From an uncultured Moraxella sp. (lineage in GTDB: Bacteria; Pseudomonadota; Gammaproteobacteria; Pseudomonadales; Moraxellaceae): a DNA stretch of 5,406 bases. The position numbers and the translations under genes were made by a program. Below are positions 1-4,976 of the stretch, in pieces; positions within the stretch are counted from its first letter, which is position 1; each line of letters begins with the position of its first letter. Below the pieces are notes generated by a model. The model did not search any database. It was not told the origin of the DNA and saw nothing but the letters and a program-made list of their open reading frames with translations. The DNA is taken from NCBI GenBank assembly GCA_916720335.1, contig CAKAQU010000109.1, positions 1 to 5,406 of the forward strand, read 5' to 3'.

Positions 1-338
1 AACAAGATAAAGACAACGACCCTGATTTATGGGATAGATTAACAGCTTTAACAGATACCATTAAAAATTCAGAATTGACAGATTTACCCGCTGATGAAAT
101 TTTGTACCGTCTTTATCACGAAGAAGATGTCGTCTTGCCTGATTGCACCCCAATTCATTTTGCTTGTACTTGTTCCAAAGAAAAAAGCATGGGTGCAATT
201 GTGCAGCTTGGTTACAACCAAGCGATGCAAATGCTGGATGTACAACATGGCGATTTGGTTCTAGATTGTGGTTTTTGTGGTAAGGAATATCATTTTGATG
301 GCACGGCAATTAAGGCAATTTTTGGTGATAATTTCTAG
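1..338 (+). CDS. hslO: Hsp33 redox-regulated chaperone, C-terminal part (5' end outside window)
   Basis: The reading frame is open from base 3 to the TAG at 336-338 and gives 111 codons with no start needed inside the window, so this is the C-terminal third of a gene entering from the left. The fragment closely resembles the end of E. coli Hsp33 as I remember it: a stretch like LTALTDTIKNSEL, then LYHEEDV, then the zinc-binding cysteines as a CxC pair (codons 165-173, CTC) and a CxxC pair (codons 267-278, CGFC). In this family the four cysteines bind zinc when reduced; oxidation releases zinc and turns on a cytosolic holdase that protects unfolding proteins under oxidative and heat stress. 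All four cysteines are present, so the switch looks intact. A terminator follows about 50 nt after the stop, which separates it from the trp genes. Confidence 0.93.
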   Translation, partial: QDKDNDPDLWDRLTALTDTIKNSELTDLPADEILYRLYHEEDVVLPDCTPIHFACTCSKEKSMGAIVQLGYNQAMQMLDVQHGDLVLDCGFCGKEYHFDGTAIKAIFGDNF

Positions 339-390
339 ATAAATTGCAATTTGTTAGAATCAACATGATTGATGATGTTAAAAAATAATC

Positions 391-415
391 AAGGCAGCGA
401 AAGCTGCTTTTATAT
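391..415 (+). terminator. Rho-independent terminator after hslO
   Basis: The arms AAGGCAGC (391-398) and GCTGCTTT (403-410) pair over 8 bp with one G-U, closed by a GAAA tetraloop (399-402). The right arm runs into TTTT (408-411) and then AT-rich sequence. Its place between the hslO stop and the trpG promoter fits termination of hslO transcription. Confidence 0.85.
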
Positions 416-426
416 CGTTGGTTGTG

Positions 427-455
427 TTGTTTTTTAAGGGTTGCAGTGTTATACT
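427..455 (+). promoter_or_regulatory. Sigma-70 promoter for trpGDC (extended -10)
   Basis: A TATACT hexamer at 450-455 is preceded by TGT at 447-449, an extended -10 (TGnTATACT). A weak -35, TTGTTT at 427-432, lies 17 bp upstream. Transcription would begin near 461-463, giving a leader of roughly 40 nt before the trpG ATG. That is too short for a Trp-rich leader peptide plus attenuator hairpins. I see no convincing TrpR operator. Any in-frame start upstream of 462 would not be transcribed from this promoter. Confidence 0.6.
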
Positions 456-490
456 TTTTGGCATTTTTACAAACAAATTCCTAAAAGCGC

Positions 491-494
491 AAGG
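491..494 (+). promoter_or_regulatory. Shine-Dalgarno AAGG that fixes the trpG start
   Basis: AAGG at 491-494 sits 6 nt before the ATG at 501. This supports 501 rather than the upstream TTG at 441, which lies before the predicted transcription start and adds 20 residues not typical of TrpG. Confidence 0.6.
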
Positions 495-500
495 CTGATT

Positions 501-1124
501 ATGCTGTTGATGATTGATAATTATTGTAGTTTTACATATAACATCGCCCAATACTTTGGTGAATTAAAACAGGATGTAGTGGTTTGGCGAAACGATGAAA
601 AAACACTGGATGATGTGATTGCACTAAGTCCAAGAGCTATTATTTTAGGACCTGGTCCATGCACGCCCAGTGAAGCTAAAATTACTCTGGATATTTTGCA
701 AAATTTAAGTGGCAAAATTCCTATTTTGGGTGTGTGTTTAGGTCATCAAGCCATTGGTCAAGTGTTTGGCGGGCAAGTGGTGCGAGCTGGTGAGGTAATG
801 CATGGAAAATTATCGGCGGTTTTTCATACACAAAAGGGCGTCTTTAAAAATCTGCCCAGTCCGTTTGATGTTGTGCGATATCATTCTTTGGTTATTGATA
901 AAGCAACCTTACCTGATATGTTAGAAATTACCGCATGGACAACTAATGCCGATGGCACGATGGAGGAGATTATGGGAGTGCGTCATAAAACCTTGATGGT
1001 TGAAGGCGTGCAATTTCATCCCGAATCTATTTTAAGCGAGTGCGGTTACCAACTGTTTAATAATTTTTTGCGTGAATATGGTTTGAGTGTACTTGATGAT
1101 AATCAGTTGCCAACTGTTGGCTGA
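501..1124 (+). CDS. trpG: Anthranilate synthase component II, glutamine amidotransferase subunit
   Basis: The product is 207 residues, normal for TrpG/PabA. It releases ammonia from glutamine and passes it to TrpE to make anthranilate from chorismate in the cytosol. The class I amidotransferase signature is complete: GPGPCTPSEA (50-59), GVCLGHQAIG with nucleophile Cys79, and QFHPESIL with His173 and Glu175. The MHGK and RYHSLVI segments are also typical of TrpG/PabA. The ATG at 501 is chosen because the N-terminus MLLMIDNY matches the family start and an AAGG site lies 6 nt upstream. Oddly, the near-invariant Asp of the N-terminal DSFTYN motif is Cys9 here (TGT). It heads a trpGDC operon; trpE is not in the window. 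The enzyme may also serve PabB in folate synthesis, as in some relatives, but the sequence cannot show this. Confidence 0.93.
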   Translation: MLLMIDNYCSFTYNIAQYFGELKQDVVVWRNDEKTLDDVIALSPRAIILGPGPCTPSEAKITLDILQNLSGKIPILGVCLGHQAIGQVFGGQVVRAGEVMHGKLSAVFHTQKGVFKNLPSPFDVVRYHSLVIDKATLPDMLEITAWTTNADGTMEEIMGVRHKTLMVEGVQFHPESILSECGYQLFNNFLREYGLSVLDDNQLPTVG

Positions 1125-1147
1125 TTGATTTATTATAAATAGTGAAT

Positions 1148-1152
1148 AAGGA
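1148..1152 (+). promoter_or_regulatory. Shine-Dalgarno AAGGA that fixes the trpD start
   Basis: AAGGA at 1148-1152 lies 7 nt before ATG 1160. The alternative GTG at 1142 would place this site inside the coding region and has no comparable site of its own, so 1160 is preferred. Confidence 0.65.
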
Positions 1153-1159
1153 TTTTTTT

Positions 1160-2254
1160 ATGATTTCAGATATTATTAATAAAATCAATCAATTAACTGA
1201 TGAATGTATCCAAAATCGTCTTGTTGATTTTTTAGCAAAACTGACTCAAAACACACATTTAACACCCCAGGAAACCCAAACATTGTTTGTCATCATTATG
1301 CTTGGTAGATGTCCAGATATTTTACTATCAGCGATTATTACTGCATGGCGTATCAAAGGCGAAACGACAGATGAGATTGCTTCTGCTGCATTGGTTATGC
1401 GACATTTTGCTAAATCAGTTGTTGTGCAAGGTGAGCATTTGGTGGATATTGTCGGAACGGGCGGCGATGGGGCAAATTTATTTAACGTTTCTAGTGCAGC
1501 TTCTTTTGTGGCGGCACAAGCAGGTGCAAACGTTGCTAAACACGGTAGCACGGGTGTGTCTAGTAAGTCGGGAGCTTCGGACTTATTAGCAGCTTTGGGG
1601 GTAAATTTGCAGTTATCTGCGGATGAGCTTGTACAAACATTAGACAGTCAGAACCTGTGCTTTTTATTTGCACCTAACCATCATCCAGCGATGAAACACG
1701 CTAAAATAGTGCGTGCTATGTTAAAAATGCGAACTATTTTTAATATTTTAGGTCCATTAAGTAATCCTGCGAATGTACCTAATACAGTACTTGGGGTATT
1801 TGAAGGTTCGCTTTGTGAGCATTTGGCAACCGTGATGGGCAGCCTAGGTAGTCGTCATGTATGGGTAGTACATTCTGATGATGGGCTTGATGAAATCAGT
1901 TTGGCAGCCAATACCACAGTGGCAGAATATAAAGATGGTAAGGTGAGCACATTTGTGTTGAATCCTGAAGATTTTGGCGTACAAAAACGCGATTTATCAG
2001 GTTTGTCAGTGGCATCGGCTGAAGAAAGTTTGAAGATGATAACCCAAGCATTGTCAGGCGAAAATTGCAATGATGTGATTTTAAAAGCTCAAGATATGGT
2101 TGCATTAAATGCAGCTGCTGCCTTGTATGTATCTGGTGTGGTTGATAATTATCAAGCAGGCGTGGATTTGGCGAAACAAACCATTGTAAGTGGTAAAGTC
2201 CAACAAAAAATGCAGGACTTTGCTCGATTTACCCAAACTTTCCATCAACGATGA
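1160..2254 (+). CDS. trpD: Anthranilate phosphoribosyltransferase
   Basis: The 364-residue product is slightly longer than the usual ~345. TrpD transfers the phosphoribosyl group of PRPP to anthranilate, the second tryptophan-specific step. Visible motifs in order: an N-terminal helical region ending in IKGETTDEIA (about 65-74), the PRPP-binding GTGGDG at 99-104 followed by NLFNVSS, KHG at 127-129, SSKSG, FLFAPNHHPAMKHA, an Arg at 185 and RTIFNILGPLSNPA (191-204), then VHSDDGLDEIS with the Mg-binding Asp244-Glu245 pair. The order and spacing are those of TrpD rather than a thymidine phosphorylase relative. Two departures stand out: the conserved KHGNR is KHGST (Ser130, Thr131), and the LGxRT before FN is LKMRT. 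The Asn of KHGN contacts anthranilate in characterised enzymes. It sits 35 nt after trpG and 50 nt before trpC. The frame is intact, so I call it functional but diverged. Confidence 0.93.
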   Translation: MISDIINKINQLTDECIQNRLVDFLAKLTQNTHLTPQETQTLFVIIMLGRCPDILLSAIITAWRIKGETTDEIASAALVMRHFAKSVVVQGEHLVDIVGTGGDGANLFNVSSAASFVAAQAGANVAKHGSTGVSSKSGASDLLAALGVNLQLSADELVQTLDSQNLCFLFAPNHHPAMKHAKIVRAMLKMRTIFNILGPLSNPANVPNTVLGVFEGSLCEHLATVMGSLGSRHVWVVHSDDGLDEISLAANTTVAEYKDGKVSTFVLNPEDFGVQKRDLSGLSVASAEESLKMITQALSGENCNDVILKAQDMVALNAAAALYVSGVVDNYQAGVDLAKQTIVSGKVQQKMQDFARFTQTFHQR

Positions 2255-2279
2255 TTATTGATTTGAAAAACCATATAAT
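2251..2279 (+). promoter_or_regulatory. Candidate internal promoter before trpC
   Basis: A perfect TATAAT at 2274-2279 lies in the 50-nt trpD-trpC gap. Seventeen bp upstream is ATGATT (2251-2256), which matches the -35 consensus only at its central TGA. Transcription would start near 2286, about 19 nt before the trpC ATG. A chance TATAAT in AT-rich DNA is possible. Confidence 0.35.
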
Positions 2280-2304
2280 TTAAAAAACGATAGATGAAAC
2301 AATT

Positions 2305-3126
2305 ATGAGTACACCCAGTATTTTACAAAAAATCATCCAAACCAAGCATGAAGAAATAACCCGTGCCAAACGGTTGGTTTCTTTAAAAGAGCTGCAAGAA
2401 AGAGCTGTTCATCACAAACCTAGAGGTTTTGCCAAGGCTCTAAAGGCAGTTGATATCCATAACGGCAATATTGGTGTAATTAGTGAAATTAAAAAAGCAT
2501 CTCCTTCTAAAGGTGAAATTTGTACAGATTTTGACCCTGTAAAAATCGCCAAAGGTTATGAGCAGGCGGGGGCAACTTGTTTGTCAGTGCTGACAGATAG
2601 GCAGTATTTTTTAGGTGGTGTGGATTATTTGGTTGAGGCTCGAGAGTCTGTCAAATTGCCTGTTTTACGTAAAGATTTTATGGTTGATGAATACCAGATT
2701 GTTGAATCAGCACTGATTGGAGCGGACTGTATTTTATTAATTATAGCTTGTTTGGATGATGAGACGCTAGTTCATTTGCATCAAACGGCTTTATCGTATG
2801 GTATGGATGTTTTAATTGAAATTCATGATGAGCATGAACTGACGCGAGCATTAAACTTACCAAAATCTTGCCATAATATTTACGGCATCAACAATCGCAA
2901 TTTAAATACCTTTGATGTTGATTTGCAGACCAGTATTGGTCTTTCTAAATTGTTACGTAATCATTTGGGAGATGATGCAATTATCGTTAGTGAAAGTGGC
3001 ATTCATGGAGTAAATGATGTGCATTTAATGCAATCACACAACATTCACCATTTTTTAATTGGTGAACAGTTTATGAAAACACAGAATGCAGGGCAAGCGT
3101 TGGCTAAATTATTGTCTGAAATTTAA
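2305..3126 (+). CDS. trpC: Indole-3-glycerol-phosphate synthase
   Basis: The product is 273 residues, the usual size for a stand-alone TrpC not fused to TrpF. It closes and decarboxylates the carboxyphenylamino-deoxyribulose phosphate to indole-3-glycerol phosphate. The TIM-barrel active-site series is complete: EIKKASPSKG (Glu61, Lys63), LRKDF (catalytic Lys123), IEIHD (Glu172), INNRNL (Asn196-197) and SESGI (from Ser229). There is no TrpF domain, so phosphoribosylanthranilate isomerase must be encoded elsewhere. The ATG at 2305 gives the usual TrpC N-terminus (SILQKIIQTKHEEI); the ATG at 2294 is out of frame. The ribosome site is weak, with only a purine stretch (GATAGATGAAA) ahead of it, unlike the clear sites of trpG and trpD. 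It ends 4 nt from the stop of the convergent menA. Confidence 0.95.
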   Translation: MSTPSILQKIIQTKHEEITRAKRLVSLKELQERAVHHKPRGFAKALKAVDIHNGNIGVISEIKKASPSKGEICTDFDPVKIAKGYEQAGATCLSVLTDRQYFLGGVDYLVEARESVKLPVLRKDFMVDEYQIVESALIGADCILLIIACLDDETLVHLHQTALSYGMDVLIEIHDEHELTRALNLPKSCHNIYGINNRNLNTFDVDLQTSIGLSKLLRNHLGDDAIIVSESGIHGVNDVHLMQSHNIHHFLIGEQFMKTQNAGQALAKLLSEI

Positions 3127-3130
3127 TAGA

Positions 3131-4042
3131 CTAAAAAATTACCACGCCTAATGAAAAATAACAATTCACCCACCAAGTGAGTAGAACCACGTTTTTTAAT
3201 TCTTGCCCAATCTTTTGAGGGTTTTGAGCTTTTGATAGTGCTTTTAAATGTTTAAATAATTGGGGTAGGGTAAAACATATTAAAAGCCCGCCCCATAATT
3301 GGGTTAGACAAATAAATAAACCATACGATAAGATTGCAGCGAACAAAAATCCCATGTGCAGCATTTTGGCTTTTTTTAATCCCAAAAGATTAGCAAGGGT
3401 GATTTTTCCTGCTTTTTTATCGCCATCTATATCTCTAATATTATTGATGTGTAAAACGGTAGCACATAACAAACCCAATCCACAGGCAGGAAATAGTATC
3501 AACACATTGCATGTTTTTGTTTGCAAATAAAAACCGCCAACAACTGCTAAAATCCCAAAAAATAAAAATACCGCAACTTCACCCAGCGCCATATAGCCAT
3601 AAGCATATCTTCCAATGGTATAGGTGATTGCTGCTACTAAGGATAATGTGCCAAGCCCTAAAAATAACAACCACTGTTTTATCGTGAAAAGACTGGCAAA
3701 CAATAGACAGCTCCCACTTATCAAAGATAATAGCAGTGTTAAAACGAACATGATTTTTAGTGTAGCTCTTGAGATTTTTCCTTGCTGAATTAATCGGTTA
3801 GGTGCATTTTTATCGCGGTAAAGGTCTGCGCCTTTTATCATATCACCATAATCATTGGCAAGATTGGATAAAATTTGTAAAAAAATCGCTGTTGATAATA
3901 ATAAAAAGCCAATTACAAAAGAAAAATACCCACCCAAAGCGTAGGACAATGCATTTGCGCAAATGACACCACTGACTGCTAAGGGAAGGGTATGAGGACG
4001 AATGAGTCGGATGAGTAAAATAAATTGATTCGATTTATCCAA
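3131..4042 (-). CDS. menA: 1,4-dihydroxy-2-naphthoate prenyltransferase, UbiA superfamily (MenA)
   Basis: The 303-residue product is a polytopic membrane protein with about eight or nine hydrophobic stretches. It would attach the polyprenyl tail to 1,4-dihydroxy-2-naphthoate at the inner membrane, giving demethylmenaquinone. It resembles E. coli MenA closely: RPHTLPLA near the N-terminus, QILSNLANDYGD with the first Asp-rich motif (Asn63, Asp64, Asp67), AAITYTIG, YGYMALGE, VFLFFG, and the second Asp-rich motif INNIRDIDGD (Asp204, Asp206, Asp208) followed by KKAGKITLA. These motifs bind Mg and prenyl diphosphate and separate MenA from UbiA itself. The start is taken as TTG at 4042-4040. An in-frame stop at 4060-4058 and the lack of ATG or GTG before the RPHT motif leave no better choice. 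It follows the lipoprotein stop by 2 nt with only a weak ribosome site, implying coupled translation. No other men genes are in the window. Confidence 0.88.
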   Translation of the reverse strand: MDKSNQFILLIRLIRPHTLPLAVSGVICANALSYALGGYFSFVIGFLLLSTAIFLQILSNLANDYGDMIKGADLYRDKNAPNRLIQQGKISRATLKIMFVLTLLLSLISGSCLLFASLFTIKQWLLFLGLGTLSLVAAITYTIGRYAYGYMALGEVAVFLFFGILAVVGGFYLQTKTCNVLILFPACGLGLLCATVLHINNIRDIDGDKKAGKITLANLLGLKKAKMLHMGFLFAAILSYGLFICLTQLWGGLLICFTLPQLFKHLKALSKAQNPQKIGQELKNVVLLTWWVNCYFSLGVVIF

Positions 4043-4044
4043 AA

Positions 4045-4533
4045 TTAACTTTTGCTTTTAGTGCAATCTAATAATACCTTATTGTCTAAAGTGGTTACTT
4101 TAGCAGTATTATCACCAATCACTAACACCATACCTTTATCTTCACCAGCAATGCTATCATCAGATGTGAAGCGTCCTTGGCTTTGTACATCCTCACTTAA
4201 ATCATAAGTAATGTTGTCTTTAGTTAAATGAGCTTCTTTTTCGCCTTCGTGGTTATGAACAACAATCTGCACACTGTCTTTGCCACATTCGTATTTATCA
4301 CCAGCATCCATATGTTCGTGGTTATGCCCTTCATGGTCATGGTCATGATGATCATGATCCGTATTGGGTGCAGTCTGAGCAGGCGGTGGGTTATTGCTTG
4401 CTGTTTCTGCGGGTTTGGTAGGTTGTTCATTGGTTGGGTCGGGCTGGTCAGCTTTTGGAGCTTCTTGTTTATTACAGGCTGTTAAACCTAAAACTGCCAT
4501 CAAAGCCATCATAGGAAGAGTAATTTTTTTCAT
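4045..4533 (-). CDS. Histidine-rich lipoprotein with MliC-like C-terminal domain
   Basis: The 162-residue product starts with a signal peptide (MKK, hydrophobic core) and the lipobox LTAC, so cleavage before Cys20 and lipid anchoring in an envelope membrane are expected. A Pro/Gln/Asn-rich linker (about 24-56) leads into a His-rich stretch at 59-74 with eight His alternating mainly with Asp/Glu, a likely zinc or other divalent-metal ligand cluster. The rest (about 80-159) begins with YEC (Cys83) and ends LLDC (Cys157), with an SQGRF segment at 118-122 and a KG at 133-134. That layout recalls MliC/PliC-type lysozyme inhibitors, where the two cysteines form a disulfide and an SGxRY loop contacts lysozyme. 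This assignment is inference from pattern only; a periplasmic metal-binding role is the alternative. ATG 4533 has a strong AAAGGA site 5 nt upstream. menA follows immediately in the same transcript. Confidence 0.8.
   Translation of the reverse strand: MKKITLPMMALMAVLGLTACNKQEAPKADQPDPTNEQPTKPAETASNNPPPAQTAPNTDHDHHDHDHEGHNHEHMDAGDKYECGKDSVQIVVHNHEGEKEAHLTKDNITYDLSEDVQSQGRFTSDDSIAGEDKGMVLVIGDNTAKVTTLDNKVLLDCTKSKS
4331..4359 (-). repeat. CATGGT/CATGAT short repeat encoding the His-Asp stretch
   Basis: The plus strand carries TCATGG units followed by TCATGATGATCATGATC, a low-complexity tract of near 3- and 6-nt periodicity. It encodes the alternating His/Asp residues of the lipoprotein. Slippage here would mostly add or remove His-Asp pairs without shifting frame. 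Confidence 0.55.
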
Positions 4534-4538
4534 AACGT

Positions 4539-4544
4539 TCCTTT
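4539..4544 (-). promoter_or_regulatory. Strong Shine-Dalgarno AAAGGA for the lipoprotein gene
   Basis: Read on the minus strand, AAAGGA (4544-4539) precedes the ATG at 4533 by 5 nt. It is the only clear ribosome site of the minus-strand pair; menA lacks one, so menA translation probably depends on this initiation. Confidence 0.65.
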
Positions 4545-4554
4545 ATTTATTAGC

Positions 4555-4578
4555 AATATAAAGGTAATATTGTAACAT
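4555..4578 (-). promoter_or_regulatory. Possible promoter of the lipoprotein-menA pair
   Basis: On the minus strand TATATT (4560-4555) could be a -10, giving a start near 4548 and a short leader containing the AAAGGA site. Upstream hexamers at 15 to 17 bp (such as TAGTTA) match the -35 poorly, which would suit an activated or repressed promoter, or mean the true promoter lies further upstream. Confidence 0.25.
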
Positions 4579-4581
4579 AAC
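4563..4581 (-). promoter_or_regulatory. Zur-like inverted repeat upstream of the lipoprotein gene
   Basis: On the minus strand this reads GTTATGTTACAATATTACC. Its core TGTTACAATATTACC agrees at 12 of 15 positions with TGTTATAATATAACA, the form I remember for gammaproteobacterial Zur boxes. It lies 30 nt before the lipoprotein ATG and immediately upstream of a possible -10, where a bound repressor would block transcription. AT-rich sequence makes chance matches likely, so this is tentative. Confidence 0.35.
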
Positions 4582-4679
4582 TATTATTTCTTATCTATAA
4601 AAGTTGCTATAAATTTATCTAAAAACCATCTAAAATTTAAATTAGTGTAAAAAATATCCAATTTACCTCCAAAAAATCA

Positions 4680-4691
4680 GATAAGCTTATC
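4680..4691. repeat. Perfect 12-bp palindrome GATAAGCTTATC
   Basis: This perfect palindrome lies in the divergent region, about 34 nt upstream of the probable -10 of the right-hand gene pair. It could be an operator half of a dimeric regulator. It is not followed by a T-run, so it is not a terminator. Confidence 0.4.
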
Positions 4692-4703
4692 ATTTTGTGT
4701 AAA

Positions 4704-4730
4704 TTTAGAAAAATGCATCTATCATATACT
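4704..4730 (+). promoter_or_regulatory. Candidate promoter of the right-edge gene pair
   Basis: TATACT at 4725-4730 is a good -10. The best nearby -35 is TTTAGA (4704-4709) at 15 bp, shorter than optimal. Transcription would start near 4737, about 28 nt before the ATG at 4765. The same -10 hexamer is used by the trpG promoter. Confidence 0.4.
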
Positions 4731-4755
4731 CAAACAAAGATTGAAGTATAGATAG
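4719..4755. repeat. Imperfect inverted repeat spanning -10 and ribosome site
   Basis: The left arm CTATCATATAC (4719-4729) is the inverse of the right arm GTATAGATAG (4746-4755) apart from one extra A (4724), with 16 nt between. The left arm covers the -10 and the right arm touches the AGGAG ribosome site. If transcription starts near 4737, only the right arm is transcribed, so a DNA operator is more likely than an RNA hairpin. Confidence 0.4.
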
Positions 4756-4764
4756 GAGAAAACC

Positions 4765-4956
4765 ATGGGTTTGATTTTTGATGATATGAAACGTTTGGTC
4801 AAAGATATTATTGATCCTGATAACTTTCATAAAGAATTTTATGAAACACTTGATGACGATGAATTATTTCAACATTTAAAAGAGTGTGATATTGGCATGA
4901 TTGGTGAAAAACTTGCCATCAAACGTGAATTAAAAAAACGTGGTTATAACGTGTAA
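4765..4956 (+). CDS. Small charged protein of unknown function
   Basis: I do not recognise this 63-residue protein. The ATG has a strong AGGAG site (4754-4758) 6 nt upstream and a promoter candidate before that, and the frame is followed by a second gene after 20 nt, so it is very likely real. It has no signal peptide or membrane segment and should be cytosolic. It opens with a short amphipathic stretch (GLIFDDMKRLVKDII), has an acidic middle with an Asp/Glu run at 30-33 (DDDE), and ends in a basic tail, IKRELKKRGY (52-61). The middle-to-end pattern (LDDDEL, then IGEKLAIKREL) suggests a helical hairpin. One Cys (41) is present. Its close pairing with the downstream hydrophobic protein suggests a partner or regulator, which is inference only. 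Confidence 0.75.
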   Translation: MGLIFDDMKRLVKDIIDPDNFHKEFYETLDDDELFQHLKECDIGMIGEKLAIKRELKKRGYNV

Positions 4957-4976
4957 CAAAGAATTTGGAGTAAATT

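Noticed and set aside
61..309. Minus-strand open frame antisense to hslO
   Set aside because: Shadow of the well-supported Hsp33 frame; no promoter, ribosome site or recognisable motifs.
341..352. 12-bp palindrome AAATTGCAATTT after hslO
   Set aside because: AT-rich and of a kind expected by chance; not followed by a T-run and the true terminator lies downstream.
441..500. Upstream TTG start extending TrpG by 20 residues
   Set aside because: It lies upstream of the predicted transcription start, has no supporting ribosome site, and the added residues are unlike TrpG N-termini.
1142..1159. GTG start for TrpD six codons upstream
   Set aside because: The good AAGGA site at 1148-1152 would fall inside the coding region; it serves ATG 1160 with 7-nt spacing.
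1246..1589. Open frames on both strands overlapping trpD
   Set aside because: They lie wholly within trpD, which has a full set of family motifs; compositions look like out-of-frame translation.
3165..3196. Possible TCAC/GTGA hairpin followed by TTTTTT as a trpC terminator
   Set aside because: The stem is only 4 bp and the T-run is not adjacent to it.
4228..4485. Plus-strand frame rich in Met, Val and Phe opposite the lipoprotein gene
   Set aside because: Its hydrophobic look comes from antisense reading of the His/Asp codons; no ribosome site.
4586..4640. Repeated ATCTAAAA/ATCTATAA words in the divergent region, considered as iterons or CRISPR-like repeats
   Set aside because: Copies are few, very short, unevenly spaced and AT-rich, so background is the simpler explanation.
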